This document shows positions 1-8,798 of a stretch of 64,000 nucleotides of DNA, in pieces. A program made the position numbers and the translations under genes. The DNA comes from Planctomycetota bacterium (GTDB lineage Bacteria; Planctomycetota; OFTM77). Numbering within the stretch: position 1 is the stretch's first letter; each line of letters opens with the position of its first letter. The notes beneath the pieces are model-generated. The model did not search any database, was not told the DNA's origin, and worked only from the letters and a program-made list of their open reading frames with translations. The DNA is taken from the NCBI GenBank assembly GCA_029260795.1, contig JAJDCO010000098.1:124001-188000 (forward strand), written 5' to 3'.

Positions 1-1
1 C

Positions 2-1651
2 GACCTCGATCCGGAGCGCGAGCGACTGCTCGAGCACGTGCTCCGGGACTTCCGGCGTGAAGGCATGGAGCTCTCCGAGGAGAAGCGCGCTCGAATCCTC
101 GAGATCGACAATGCGCTCAATGAGCTCGGAATCGAGTTCCGCCAGAACATCTCCGACGACGAGTCGGTGCTGTACCTACGGCCCGATGAAGTCGAGGGCA
201 TCTCGGACTCGTTCTTGAGCTCTCTCGAGCGCGCAGAGGAGCTCTACATCTGGCCCGTCAAAGGGCCCGCGATCTTCCAGGTCTACAACTATTGCAGCAT
301 TCCAACGACGCGACTCAAGATGGTGGCGGCGGTGGCTCGGCGAGCCGGCACGCAAAACGTCGACGTCTTGGAGAAGATGATTCGACTGCGGGCCGAGAAG
401 GCCCGTGTGCTCGGATACCGGCATCACGCCGACTATCAGCTCGAGACGCGCATGGCGCAAGATGCCGATCAGGTGGCGGCCTTCTTCGCGGACTTACGCC
501 CCAAGCTGCGTCGCAAGGCAGAGCAGGACTACACCGAGCTCCAAGACGCGAAGCGCCAGGACACGGGCGATCCGAGTGCGAAGCTCGAAGCGTGGGATGT
601 GCGCTACTACCAGAACTGGCTGATGCGAGAGAAGTATGCGGTCGACACGGACGCGATCCGCGCCTACTTCCCGATGGATGCCGTGACCGACGGGCTGTTC
701 TCGATCACGCAGTCGCTCTACGGCCTTCGCTATGAGAACGTCACCAAGAAGGCACAAGCGGCCGGTCGCCTGCTTTGGCATGAGGACGTGCAGCTCTTCG
801 AGGTCTGGGACAAGGCGAGCGAGCGGTTGATGGGCGAGTTCTATCTCGACCTTCATCCGCGCGCGAACAAGTACTCGCACGCCGCGAAGTTCTCGATCCG
901 GCTCGGACAGAAGAAGGCCGACGGCACCTCGATTCATCCGATCGTGGCGCTGGTCTGCAACTTCACGAAGCCGACCGCCACTGAGCCGTCATTGCTCAGC
1001 CATGACGAGGTCGAGACGTACTTTCACGAGTTCGGGCACTGCCTGCACAGCATCCTCGGAGACACCAGCCTCGCCTGGTTCACGGGCACTCAGGTCGCGC
1101 GAGACTTCGTCGAAGCACCCTCACAGATGTTCGAGAACTGGGTCTGGGACCCGGCCGTCCTGCAGAGCTTCTCCAAGCACTACGAGACGGGCGAGCCGCT
1201 GCCCAAGGCGCTCATCGACGGGCTGATCGCCGCCCGGAATCTCGGGTCGGGGCTGTCGACTGAGGGACAGGTCTATCTCGGCATGATGGACTACGCCTTC
1301 CACACCGACCCGGAAGGTGAAGTGGACACGACCAAGATTGCGCACGAGGTCTACGCGCAAACGCGGATGTTCGAGCCGTTGCCCGGGTACTTCCAGGCTT
1401 CGTTCGGTCACCTGGTCGGATATGACGCGGGATACTACGGCTACTTGTGGTCGTTGGTGTACGCCTCCGACATGTTCAGCCGTTTCGCGCGAGAGGGGCT
1501 GCTCAACGCGAGCACGGGCAAGGCCTATCGGGATGCGGTGCTCTCTCGCGGCGGTACTCGCGACGAGCTCGCAATGGTGCGCGCCTTCCTCGGCCGCGAG
1601 CCGAATGCGGCCGCGTTTCTCGAGCACCTCGGGCTCTCGAACGGGCAGTAG
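2..1651 (+). CDS. M3 family zinc oligopeptidase (5' partial)
   Basis: The open frame continues upstream past the first base, so the true start lies outside the window; 549 residues are visible, whereas M3 peptidases are usually about 600-700. The thermolysin-like zinc motif HEFGH is encoded at about 1025-1039, inside YFHEFGHCLHSIL. A Glu further on in APSQMFENW is the expected third zinc ligand of the family. The C-terminal YDAGYYGYLWSLVYA segment is also typical of thimet oligopeptidase/oligopeptidase A-type enzymes, which cut short peptides in the cytoplasm. No signal peptide can be judged because the N-terminus is missing. The gene is followed by a perfect 12-bp stem hairpin at 1665-1691 and faces the YbjQ-like gene. 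Assignment to M3 is secure; substrate is unknown. Confidence 0.93.
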   Translation, partial: DLDPERERLLEHVLRDFRREGMELSEEKRARILEIDNALNELGIEFRQNISDDESVLYLRPDEVEGISDSFLSSLERAEELYIWPVKGPAIFQVYNYCSIPTTRLKMVAAVARRAGTQNVDVLEKMIRLRAEKARVLGYRHHADYQLETRMAQDADQVAAFFADLRPKLRRKAEQDYTELQDAKRQDTGDPSAKLEAWDVRYYQNWLMREKYAVDTDAIRAYFPMDAVTDGLFSITQSLYGLRYENVTKKAQAAGRLLWHEDVQLFEVWDKASERLMGEFYLDLHPRANKYSHAAKFSIRLGQKKADGTSIHPIVALVCNFTKPTATEPSLLSHDEVETYFHEFGHCLHSILGDTSLAWFTGTQVARDFVEAPSQMFENWVWDPAVLQSFSKHYETGEPLPKALIDGLIAARNLGSGLSTEGQVYLGMMDYAFHTDPEGEVDTTKIAHEVYAQTRMFEPLPGYFQASFGHLVGYDAGYYGYLWSLVYASDMFSRFAREGLLNASTGKAYRDAVLSRGGTRDELAMVRAFLGREPNAAAFLEHLGLSNGQ

Positions 1652-1664
1652 CGTGAAGCCGACA

Positions 1665-1691
1665 CGTGGCGCGACCTCGGGTCGCGCCACG
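1665..1691. terminator. Perfect hairpin between convergent genes
   Basis: A 12-bp perfect inverted repeat (arms 1665-1676 and 1680-1691, CGTGGCGCGACC and its complement) encloses a 3-base loop. It lies 13 bases after the M3 peptidase stop and about 40 bases beyond the end of the convergent YbjQ-like gene. There is no T-tract on either side, so it is a strong RNA hairpin but not a textbook intrinsic terminator. A bidirectional transcription end is inferred. Confidence 0.6.
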
Positions 1692-1731
1692 CGTCCGGAA
1701 GGCGAGCAGGCGTTCGAGGAGCGGCACTCCT

Positions 1732-2055
1732 TCAGCGGAGCCGGACGGCCGTTCCGCTGGCCGAAACCATCAGCATGTTGCTGCTACCGAAGCTGATCGT
1801 CTCGTAGTCGAGATCGACGCCGACGATGGCATCCGCTCCGAGCGATTGCGCCTGGTCTTCCATGTCGCTCAAGGCGAGCTGCTTCGCCTTGCCGAGCTCC
1901 TCTTCGTAGGCCGCCGAGCGCCCGCCGACGAGGTCGCGAATGCTCGCGAAGATGTCGCGGAAGACGTTCGCACCGAGGATCGCACTGCCGCTCACGAGGC
2001 CGAGGTACTCGCCGATCGGGCGCCCTTCGAGACTGGGTGTCGTCGTGATGATCAT
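1732..2055 (-). CDS. YbjQ/UPF0145 family protein
   Basis: This 107-residue protein begins MIITTTPSLEGRPIGEYLG and contains GANVFRDIFASIRDLVGGR and LGADAIVGVDLDYE, the characteristic conserved blocks of the YbjQ family (a putative heavy-metal-binding domain, UPF0145). Family members are small cytosolic pentameric proteins of uncertain function. The start at 2055 was chosen over an upstream in-frame Met because a clear AAGGGAGAG ribosome-binding site lies just upstream and because the family starts at this point. It is a stand-alone gene, convergent with the M3 peptidase. Family assignment is firm; function is unknown. Confidence 0.9.
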   Translation of the reverse strand: MIITTTPSLEGRPIGEYLGLVSGSAILGANVFRDIFASIRDLVGGRSAAYEEELGKAKQLALSDMEDQAQSLGADAIVGVDLDYETISFGSSNMLMVSASGTAVRLR

Positions 2056-2286
2056 CGCTCTCCCTTTCGATCGTGATGACGACGATGATAGCCGAGTGGG
2101 TCGAAGGGCCGAGCGCGAAAACGGCGGCCGCACTTCGGTTTGGCAGCGTCAGCAGCGCGCCGCCGTCGCGACACGCCGATCGGGAGATGCCACGGGGCGC
2201 TCCGCGGACGCACTCCGGTTTGGCCGCACTCCGGTCGGTCGAGCTACCACTTCCCTGGGGGGAGTGCGCGGTCGGGTGGTGCCGAG
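2056..2286. other. Intergenic stretch with GCGGACGCACTCC repeat copies
   Basis: No gene is seen in these 231 bases. The sequence GCGGACGCACTCCGG at 2204-2218 is followed by a shortened copy (GGCCGCACTCCGG, from about 2222). A related form, GGCCGCACTTCGG, lies about 80 bases upstream. The same 13-base core occurs three times in tandem near 57900, so this is a dispersed repeat of the genome. Confidence 0.55.
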
Positions 2287-3660
2287 TCAACGCCCATCGA
2301 GCTGCCGTTTCACCTCGAGGATCATCGCGTTCCGCAGTCGGATCAGCTCCGACTCGTAGGCCTCGAGATCGGCATCGAGCGGCCTGAGCTCGTGGCGACG
2401 GGCAGCGAGGTCGAAGGCGCCCCTTCGATCACCGTCGCGAATCGTCAGGAGCGCATCCAGGGCCGCGTCACAAACTCTCACTGCCGGCGGTGGCCAGGGA
2501 GGGCGCACCGAGAGCAGCCGGAGCTCGAGGATGCGCGTCGTGTTCTCGAGGAAGGGAGCGATCGTCGACGCCAAGGCGGAGTCGTGAGTCTGCGCGAGTG
2601 ATTGCAGGATGAGTGACACCGAGGGGGCCGCGTGCTCCGGTGTGAGCTGGAGCAAGGGGCGATGCTTCAGGACAGCCGCCGAGAGGCGGCTCGACAGCTT
2701 CGGATTGGCACGTTGCGGAAGCCCGGCTCGCTCGAGAATGCGGAAGATCGGGTGCTGCAGGTAGAGGTTCGCCTCGAAGCGCTCGAGGAGCGGCTCGAGA
2801 AAGCGCTCGTCCCAGATGCCTGGTGCGCTGGCGAGGTCGCGTGCTGCTTGATCGTCTTTCGTGGCGAGGCGCCCGAGGAAGTATTCGACGACCTGCGGGT
2901 CCTTGCCATGTCGCTGGCCGAGGAGCTTCAGGAGCACGACGCGTCCTTGCAAGGGACGGGGGCGTCGCTCGATGGCCTCGATCACCTCGTCGGCGGTCAA
3001 GGTCTCTGCGAGGTCGGGCGAGGCGAGCAGAGCGCCGAGCAGGTACTCGTGAGAGACCAGGCGGCGAGGCTCGGCGAGGAGTGTGCGGAGGCGCTCCTCG
3101 AGACGGGGTTGGTCTTGCGGCGTCCGGGCTTGCCAAGTGAACTCGAACTCGTGGGCAATCGATCCATTGGACACGCGACCCTGCCCCTGAACGGACAGCT
3201 CGAAGAACAGACGGCCGTGAACCACTCGTCGGGGACCGGGTGACGCGGCGAGGAGGGCGGCGGAGTAGTCACTCGGTCCTTCGTGGCAAGTCGTGACTCC
3301 CGGAGGGAGGACGCTGCCGAGCGAACCGTCGTCCGATACGGACTCCACGAGAAGGTCGTAGCTGCTTCCCGATGCGAGGCTCCCGACGAGGCGGAGGCCA
3401 CCGCAGCTGTCTTCCTCCAAACGCTCGAATCGATAGGAGGCATTCAGCAGGGCCAGAGGTCTTCCACTACGGTTCTCGAGCTCGAAGCGAAGCCAGCCCT
3501 GGTCAAGGAGGGAGGCCTGCTCCCGCACGACGAGCCGCACCGTCACATCGCCGCGGGACGCGATGACGAGAGTCCGCTCGTCAGTCTGACCCAGAGCCGT
3601 CGCTAGCAGGAGGAGTTGCCCGGCGATCAGCCCGGCGTGGACTCTCGTGATTCGCGGCAT
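2287..3660 (-). CDS. Secreted hypothetical protein, alpha-helical C-terminal half
   Basis: The 457-residue product starts with a likely signal peptide (hydrophobic GLIAGQLLLLATALG, cleavage near residue 25). The ribosome-binding site GGAGAA lies 8 bases before the ATG at 3660. Residues up to about 165 look beta-rich. The rest is made of amphipathic helical segments with repeated Leu/Glu/Arg patterns such as EERLRTLLAEP and LEPLLERFEANLYL, resembling a HEAT-like or Armadillo-like solenoid. No catalytic motif was recognised. It stands alone, divergent from the ankyrin-fusion gene. Function is unknown; an extracytoplasmic scaffold is only a guess. Confidence 0.8.
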   Translation of the reverse strand: MPRITRVHAGLIAGQLLLLATALGQTDERTLVIASRGDVTVRLVVREQASLLDQGWLRFELENRSGRPLALLNASYRFERLEEDSCGGLRLVGSLASGSSYDLLVESVSDDGSLGSVLPPGVTTCHEGPSDYSAALLAASPGPRRVVHGRLFFELSVQGQGRVSNGSIAHEFEFTWQARTPQDQPRLEERLRTLLAEPRRLVSHEYLLGALLASPDLAETLTADEVIEAIERRPRPLQGRVVLLKLLGQRHGKDPQVVEYFLGRLATKDDQAARDLASAPGIWDERFLEPLLERFEANLYLQHPIFRILERAGLPQRANPKLSSRLSAAVLKHRPLLQLTPEHAAPSVSLILQSLAQTHDSALASTIAPFLENTTRILELRLLSVRPPWPPPAVRVCDAALDALLTIRDGDRRGAFDLAARRHELRPLDADLEAYESELIRLRNAMILEVKRQLDGR

Positions 3661-4044
3661 GGGTCGGTTCTCCGTCGAGGTTCGAGCTGCGGTCGTTCCA
3701 CTGACATCCTCGGCTCGATTCTACGGTGGCCCTTCCCTCGAGTGCGCGTCGTGACAGTAAAGTTACCGGGGCGTCGCAATCGAACGCGGAAGGAACCCGG
3801 CATCCCAGACCGTGCCTGTCGAGTCGACGGGTTGGCCGACGTCGTCGTCCGCCGGTGCTGACGAGCCCGCTGGGTGAGCAATCGCTTCGATGTCTGATCG
3901 ATCCACCACGTCGCCCGATGACCCAGGTGTCCCGGAGTGTTCGGGCGATTGGCGAGCCGGGCTCGAATTTCAGGTAACATCGATTGCCGGACGCGGATTT
4001 GAGAGCTCGAAAGCGCGTTTCTCTCCCGAACGCTTGGACTATCG
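3661..4044. other. Divergent intergenic region, no gene seen
   Basis: These 384 bases separate the divergent starts at 3660 (minus) and 4045 (plus). They presumably hold both promoters. No convincing open frame, RNA gene or repeat was identified; the short open frames here have no recognisable protein features. Confidence 0.5.
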
Positions 4045-5925
4045 ATGAACCTCCCTCGACTGACCGTGGCCGCCCTGCTCTGGGTCTTCCTGACGTCGGC
4101 GGCCGTCGCCCAGACGCGCTTTCCATCGCCCGTTCAGATCGCGGTCGGGCGCAGCCTGCCCTTGCTGCAACGCAGTGCTGACACGTGGTTCCAGCGACGT
4201 GGCTGCCCCTCGTGCCATCATCAAGGTGTGGGATTGCTGACCGTCGCACTGGCCCGCGAGAAAGGCTACGCGATCGACGAGGCGCTCTTTCGCGATCAGC
4301 TCGATCGGGTCTCGGCGAAGTTTGGGCACAGCGATGAGTCGTCCTTGAGCGCGGGAGGGGGAACGGCGAACTACCCGTTCGGGCATGCGTATATCGCCTG
4401 GGGGATGTCCGGGGCCGGCCCGCTTCCGGCCGATGGTCGGATGGTGGTGCTCGCCAACGGGATCGCGGGGAGGCAGCACGTCGACGGCTCTTGGCGCTCG
4501 CTGTCCCACCGTCCACCGATGGAAGACAGCTCGATCACGTTGACGGCGGTCGCCGCGCGAATGCTTCAGCTCGTTCCGATACCGGGGCGAGAGCGCGAGG
4601 TGCACGAGCGTCTGGAGCGGGCCAAGCGCTGGCTTGCGAAGACGCCGATACGCTCGACCGAAGAGCGGGCGTTCGCGATCCTGGCGGCGGCCTGGCTCGG
4701 AGAGCGCGCTCTGCTTCAGAGAGAGCAGGCGGCGCTCATCAGCGAGCAGCGCGAGGACGGTGGCTGGGCACAGATCCCCACGCGGTCGACGGACGCCTAC
4801 GCGACCGGCCTCGCCTTGGTGGCACTCCATCAAAGCGGCGGCTTGACGCCGGCGAATCGGGCCTATCTGCGGGGTGTGCTGTTCCTGATGAAACACCAGC
4901 AACCCGACGGGACCTGGCAGGTGGAGACCCGGCGACGCTTGCCGGGCTTGCCCTATTTCGAGACGGGATTCCCGCACGGCAAGGACCAGTTCCTCTCCTA
5001 CGCGGCGGCAGGCTGGGCCACGATGGCTCTGATCCTCACCGGCTCTCCGGCACCGAGTCGCGTCTTCTGGCCGCAGCCGCTGCCCGCCCTCCGAATGGAG
5101 GACGTTTCGCTCACCGCGATTGCAGAGGGCGCGACGCCGCTTCATCGCGCCGCGCTCCTCGGGGACAGGGCGGAGCTGAGCTCGCTGCTGGATTCGGGTG
5201 CCGATCCGAACACTCGGACGAAGTCCGGGCTCTCGCCTCTCATGCTGGCCGTCCACGATCCCGATCGAGTGCAGCTCCTCCTGCGTGCTGGAGCCCGCGC
5301 CGACGAGACCACGTCCGATGGCTCGTCGGCGTTGATGATGGCCGCCGGCTATTCGGGAGCGTTGGCATCGGTCCAGCACTTGTTGGCGGCCGGTGCGTCG
5401 CTCGAGCGCGCGGCCGACGGACCGTTGCCCCCGTTGTTGGCGGCGGTCATGCACGGCGATCGCCGAGTCGTGGACCTGCTGCTACAGAGGGGAGCCAAGC
5501 TGTTGGACGAGGCGTTGTTCGAGATGACGGCCCTCGATCTGGCGGTGTCGGCGGGGGACGTCGAGATGGTGCGCCATCTCATCGCGCGAGGCGCGGATGT
5601 GAACCGGGCGATGGAGGAGGGCGGCACCGTTCTGCACCTTGCCGTGTTGGATGGCAACCTCGACTTGGTTCGGCTCTTGATCGAGAGCGGTGCTTCGCTC
5701 GAGGAGCGGGTGGAAGGGCACACGCCGCTTCTCGCTGCCGCATTGATCGACCCGGGTCATCCCGAGATCGTGCGCGCGCTCTTGAAAGCGGGCGCCGATC
5801 CGACAGCTCGTCTCGAGGACGGCACGGACGTCGTGACCTTGGCCGAGCAGAATCGCCATCCGGCGACCGAGCTGCTTCGGGAAGCGGCCGAGGCGAAAGG
5901 GAAGGGCGCGCTCGACCGGCGTTGA
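4045..5925 (+). CDS. Secreted toroid (squalene-cyclase-like) / CxxCH / ankyrin fusion
   Basis: The 626-residue protein has a signal peptide (ALLWVFLTSAAVAQ, cleavage near residue 23) and then a CPSCH motif at residues 54-58, the consensus for covalent haem c attachment. Residues about 60-330 contain repeats such as REDGGWAQI and QQPDGTWQVETR, typical of the alpha/alpha-toroid shared by prenyltransferases and squalene cyclases. The catalytic Asp-rich motif of true cyclases is not evident. Residues about 350-610 form roughly eight ankyrin repeats (for example TPLHRAALLGDRAELSSLL and TVLHLAVLDGNLDLVRLLI). It therefore looks like an exported binding or redox scaffold. The gene stands alone. Domain calls are confident; the combined function is unknown. 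Confidence 0.88.
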   Translation: MNLPRLTVAALLWVFLTSAAVAQTRFPSPVQIAVGRSLPLLQRSADTWFQRRGCPSCHHQGVGLLTVALAREKGYAIDEALFRDQLDRVSAKFGHSDESSLSAGGGTANYPFGHAYIAWGMSGAGPLPADGRMVVLANGIAGRQHVDGSWRSLSHRPPMEDSSITLTAVAARMLQLVPIPGREREVHERLERAKRWLAKTPIRSTEERAFAILAAAWLGERALLQREQAALISEQREDGGWAQIPTRSTDAYATGLALVALHQSGGLTPANRAYLRGVLFLMKHQQPDGTWQVETRRRLPGLPYFETGFPHGKDQFLSYAAAGWATMALILTGSPAPSRVFWPQPLPALRMEDVSLTAIAEGATPLHRAALLGDRAELSSLLDSGADPNTRTKSGLSPLMLAVHDPDRVQLLLRAGARADETTSDGSSALMMAAGYSGALASVQHLLAAGASLERAADGPLPPLLAAVMHGDRRVVDLLLQRGAKLLDEALFEMTALDLAVSAGDVEMVRHLIARGADVNRAMEEGGTVLHLAVLDGNLDLVRLLIESGASLEERVEGHTPLLAAALIDPGHPEIVRALLKAGADPTARLEDGTDVVTLAEQNRHPATELLREAAEAKGKGALDRR

Positions 5926-6087
5926 TGGTCGAGGCGCGCGGGCGCCTGGTTGAGTGAGGCACCACTGCCGGGAGCGCGGGTGCCCCCGATCATTGAGGGA
6001 AGCACCACAGCTGGGAGCGCGGGCGGCCCGCCCGCTCCGGATGAGACATCTGTGCCGGGAAGAGGCTGCTCACCTGCCCTCTCGTGC
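5926..6087. repeat. Intergenic GGGAGCGCGGG repeat pair with GC-rich hairpin
   Basis: Two 22-base copies of GCACCAC-T/A-GC-C/T-GGGAGCGCGGG lie at 5959-5980 and 6002-6023, with two mismatches. The second copy runs into a near-perfect palindrome at 6014-6038 (GGAGC...GCTCC around GGGCGGCCCGCC). It sits between two convergent genes, so it may end transcription from both sides. Related palindromes occur near 8800 and 24210. Confidence 0.6.
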
Positions 6088-7779
6088 TCAGCGCCGCCGC
6101 ACGCGGAAGACGTCTTCGGCGATCTCGAAGCCGATGTCCGTGTTGCGTCGGATGATCACCGCCAAGGTTTGGGCGTGGATCAGGTCGACGTAGGCTGGAG
6201 AGAGATAGGACTCGTACCAGAAACGGTCTCCGTCGCGAGACCGCGCGAACTGGTCGGCGAGGATCCTCTGCAGCGTACGTCCCACCAGGGCTCGATCCGC
6301 TCTGGGCTCTGCGAGCAATCCGACCCAAGCATCGACGTCATCGACGCTGGCGTAGACCTGCGAGAGACGCATCCGGACCTCGCCACTCGGAGTGATGTCG
6401 TCAAAGCTCTGAGCGCGGGACCTGCCGAAGTGCTGTCGGACGTCGTTGTACGAAGGGAGGCCGTGATCGCGCCCCCGTTGGATGTTCAAGGAAGCGAGGT
6501 CGAAGCCCCCGGCTCCGGGCGGGCCGAAGAGGAAGTTTCGGACGGCGTCGATGACGAACGGGTCGACAGCCTGGGCGCGTTGCGCGGACAACCCGCGCAG
6601 CAAGGGATCGATCCCCGTCGCGACGAGCTCCGCAGGATTGAAGAACGCTTGATCCAGTGGCAACGGGCCCCACGGGTGCTCGGCGCCGTTGGCGTCGAGG
6701 CGGAGAATCTGAGGCGAGAGCATCGTGTGTCCCACTCGATAGGCCGCGGTGGCGAACAGGTTCGAGATGCCCGGGTTGACGTCGGCCCGATAGCCCCGGT
6801 ACGGAGGAAGCGCCCTCGGACCGAGCAGGATCGGCAGGAACTCGCGATAGGAGATGGCCTGTATCTCCGCGGCCACGACCGCTCGGGAGACCTCGTAGAT
6901 CAGATCACCCGACAACGCCGGGAACGCCGAGCGGAGGGCGTCCGCCCAGAAGTTGTGCTCCCGCACGAAGAGCGTGTGCATCGCGGTGAGTCCCACTTGT
7001 TCGTTGGCTCGGATGTCGCCCGCAAGGAAGTAGCTCGGGTCCGAGCTGGGTGCGTTGGGGAACCCGCTCACGTTGTAGGGCAGGAGGTCACCGGCGCTGG
7101 TCTTGAGTCGGCCCGTCCCGTCGAGGGCACGCAGCTCGTTCGCTCGTGGTTCGTCGGAGCCGTAAACCTGGGAGGCGTCGATGAACGCCGTGATGAGGTT
7201 GACCTGCTCTCGAACCCCATCGACGGTCACGTAGCCCGAGCGGTCGAGGGGAATCGTCACGGATCCGGTGCCGAAGGGATCGAACCACGGATCACCCGTG
7301 GGTACGCGGATGTCGAAGGGCTCGGAAGGATCGGCGATCGGAGTCTCGTCCATGTCGTGATCGAGGAACTGCCCCCATTGCCAGACGAAGTCCGAGGCAC
7401 GCAGAGCGTTCAGGATCGAGTCGGTCTGCGCGACGACGGCATTGCTGACGGCGCGTGCGCTCGGTCGCGTCGAGCCCGCCGGCGCACTCTGGCCGTCGGC
7501 GTAGGCGGCCGGCAAGAGCCGCAGCATCGCGATCTCGGCAGCACCCCACTCCGGGTGCGCCACGTTGTTACCCTGCCCATCGATCGACCGGAGCTCGAAC
7601 GGAAAGACGGCCGCGTCGTCCGGGTCGCCCCGGCCACCCGGCCCATCGTCGCGCGACTGGTTCCGGTCCGCCGAATCGCTGCGGAATGGCCTCTGCACGC
7701 GCGAGCGTTGGGCGACCGCCGTGTCGACCAGGACCGCCAAACCAGCCAGGCAGCACAGGAATCGAACGGTGCCTTTCAT
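6088..7779 (-). CDS. Secreted animal-type haem peroxidase
   Basis: The 563-residue product has a signal peptide (VRFLCCLAGLAVLVDTAVAQ) and the distal haem site WGQFLDHDMDETP, with Gln137, Asp140 and His141 matching the Q-x-x-D-H pattern of the peroxidase-cyclooxygenase superfamily. The segment AAYRVGHTMLSPQIL carries the expected proximal His. SLNIQRGRDHGLPSYNDVR is another family signature. The ATG at 7779 is preceded by GGAGG at 7-base spacing, so the in-frame Met codons further upstream were rejected. Such secreted peroxidases oxidise halides or organic substrates with peroxide. The gene is divergent from a MarR-family regulator, which is the natural candidate for its control. Confidence 0.93.
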   Translation of the reverse strand: MKGTVRFLCCLAGLAVLVDTAVAQRSRVQRPFRSDSADRNQSRDDGPGGRGDPDDAAVFPFELRSIDGQGNNVAHPEWGAAEIAMLRLLPAAYADGQSAPAGSTRPSARAVSNAVVAQTDSILNALRASDFVWQWGQFLDHDMDETPIADPSEPFDIRVPTGDPWFDPFGTGSVTIPLDRSGYVTVDGVREQVNLITAFIDASQVYGSDEPRANELRALDGTGRLKTSAGDLLPYNVSGFPNAPSSDPSYFLAGDIRANEQVGLTAMHTLFVREHNFWADALRSAFPALSGDLIYEVSRAVVAAEIQAISYREFLPILLGPRALPPYRGYRADVNPGISNLFATAAYRVGHTMLSPQILRLDANGAEHPWGPLPLDQAFFNPAELVATGIDPLLRGLSAQRAQAVDPFVIDAVRNFLFGPPGAGGFDLASLNIQRGRDHGLPSYNDVRQHFGRSRAQSFDDITPSGEVRMRLSQVYASVDDVDAWVGLLAEPRADRALVGRTLQRILADQFARSRDGDRFWYESYLSPAYVDLIHAQTLAVIIRRNTDIGFEIAEDVFRVRRR

Positions 7780-7948
7780 CTTTCGCCTCCATTCAGTAAG
7801 CATCCTGGGACGCTCCGTCGTCGAAGCGTCACTCCGAGCTCCTGGCCTTGCGGGGTCAGGAGACGGTTGCTTCGACGCCACCCAAAGAGGTAGCATGCTA
7901 ACTAAATGAAATACATCTATTCGTGATGTCGAACCGAGTGCCACTCCG
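7780..7948. promoter_or_regulatory. Divergent control region with TAGCATGCTA palindrome
   Basis: This 169-base gap separates the peroxidase and marR starts and should hold both promoters. A perfect 10-base palindrome, TAGCATGCTA, lies at 7891-7900 in a locally AT-rich stretch continuing ACTAAATGAAATACATC. It is a plausible MarR-type operator, as these regulators bind short palindromes between divergent genes. The binding is inferred from position and symmetry only. Confidence 0.5.
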
Positions 7949-8449
7949 ATGACGAATCCCCGTAGGCGGCGAGCCGAGACCGGCGAGCCGCCGGCGTTCA
8001 CGTTGACGATCCTCTTGCAGCACGTGGGGAAGCTACTCGAAGATCAAATGCGCGTCGGCTTCGAGCGCATCGGCTTGCACCCCGCGCAAGGCCACGTCCT
8101 CCATCTGCTGGAGTGGGGGGAGGGCGTCAGCCAGCGCGAGCTGACGGTCGCGATGCGCATCGCGGCTCCCACCGTCAGCGGCATCCTCAAACGCATGGAG
8201 GCCGCCGGTCTCATCCAGCGCCGCAGCGACGCGGACGACGTGCGCATCGCGCGAGTGTTCCTGACCCGCAAAGGCCGGGCGATGGGCCAGGCCGCGCGAG
8301 CGGCCGTCGAAGAGGTCGAGCAGGTGCTCATCGCCGATCTCTCGCGGAATCGCCAGCGAACCGTCCACGCCTTGTTGCGTCAGCTCCGAGACAACCTCGG
8401 AGGCGCCCCTCCCGGACCGGAGCCCCCCGTCCGCGAGGTCGTGTCGTGA
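7949..8449 (+). CDS. MarR family transcriptional regulator
   Basis: The 166-residue protein has the MarR winged-helix core at about residues 45-110: QRELTVAMRIAAPTVSGIL (recognition helix region) followed by RMEAAGLIQRRSDADDVRIARVFLTRKG, the usual wing with the D-x-R pattern. Flanking helices would form the dimer interface. There is no cysteine in the protein, so it cannot sense peroxide by Cys oxidation as OhrR does. It is divergently transcribed from the haem peroxidase across 169 bases that contain a palindrome, suggesting autoregulation and control of the peroxidase. Effector is unknown. Confidence 0.92.
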   Translation: MTNPRRRRAETGEPPAFTLTILLQHVGKLLEDQMRVGFERIGLHPAQGHVLHLLEWGEGVSQRELTVAMRIAAPTVSGILKRMEAAGLIQRRSDADDVRIARVFLTRKGRAMGQAARAAVEEVEQVLIADLSRNRQRTVHALLRQLRDNLGGAPPGPEPPVREVVS

Positions 8450-8519
8450 GGCGAGGGCTAGCGACGCGGGCGGTTGCTCACCAGCCTGGCATACTCCGAA
8501 GGGTCCGCGCCAAGAGAGG

Positions 8520-8787
8520 CTACTGTCCCATGCTCTCGGCCCGCTTCTGAACCTCCTCGGGCGAGATGTCTTCGATGTGGGTCGCGATCCACCCCACCTT
8601 GCCGTTCGAGTCCCGCACGCCGCCCATGCGGTCGCCGTAGAACGGATCGGCCGGCGCCCTCACCGACGTCCCGCGTGCGGCGAGGGCGCGTTGGTAGACA
8701 GGCGTCACAATCTTCGACGTAGAGGTACAGCGCGGTCGGCATCGCGGGCCAGTCCAGCTGCGACGGTCCCAACATGATCGGCGAGTC
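8520..8787 (-). pseudogene. VOC/glyoxalase-fold gene remnant, frameshifted and 5'-truncated
   Basis: One frame (about 8787 down to 8707) encodes DSPIMLGPSQLDWPAMPTAL then YLYVEDCDA. The next frame (from about 8708 down to the stop at 8520) continues VYQRALAARGTSVRAPADPF and ends GWIATHIEDISPEEVQKRAE-SMGQ. Together they give the second half of a PhnB-like VOC protein. One extra base near 8706-8708 breaks the frame. The N-terminal half is absent: upstream of 8787 the sequence is GC-rich palindromic repeat. This is either a decayed gene or, for the frameshift alone, a sequence error; the missing 5' half argues for decay. Confidence 0.75.
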
Positions 8788-8798
8788 CGTCCTCCCTG

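Noticed and set aside
1317..1796. Long plus-strand open frame overlapping the M3 peptidase
   Set aside because: It is an out-of-frame shadow of the peptidase with Arg/Ser/Thr-rich low-complexity translation and no start context.
5950..7893. 647-residue plus-strand open frame opposite the peroxidase
   Set aside because: It is antisense to a clearly assigned peroxidase with signal peptide and haem-site motifs; its own translation shows no domain.
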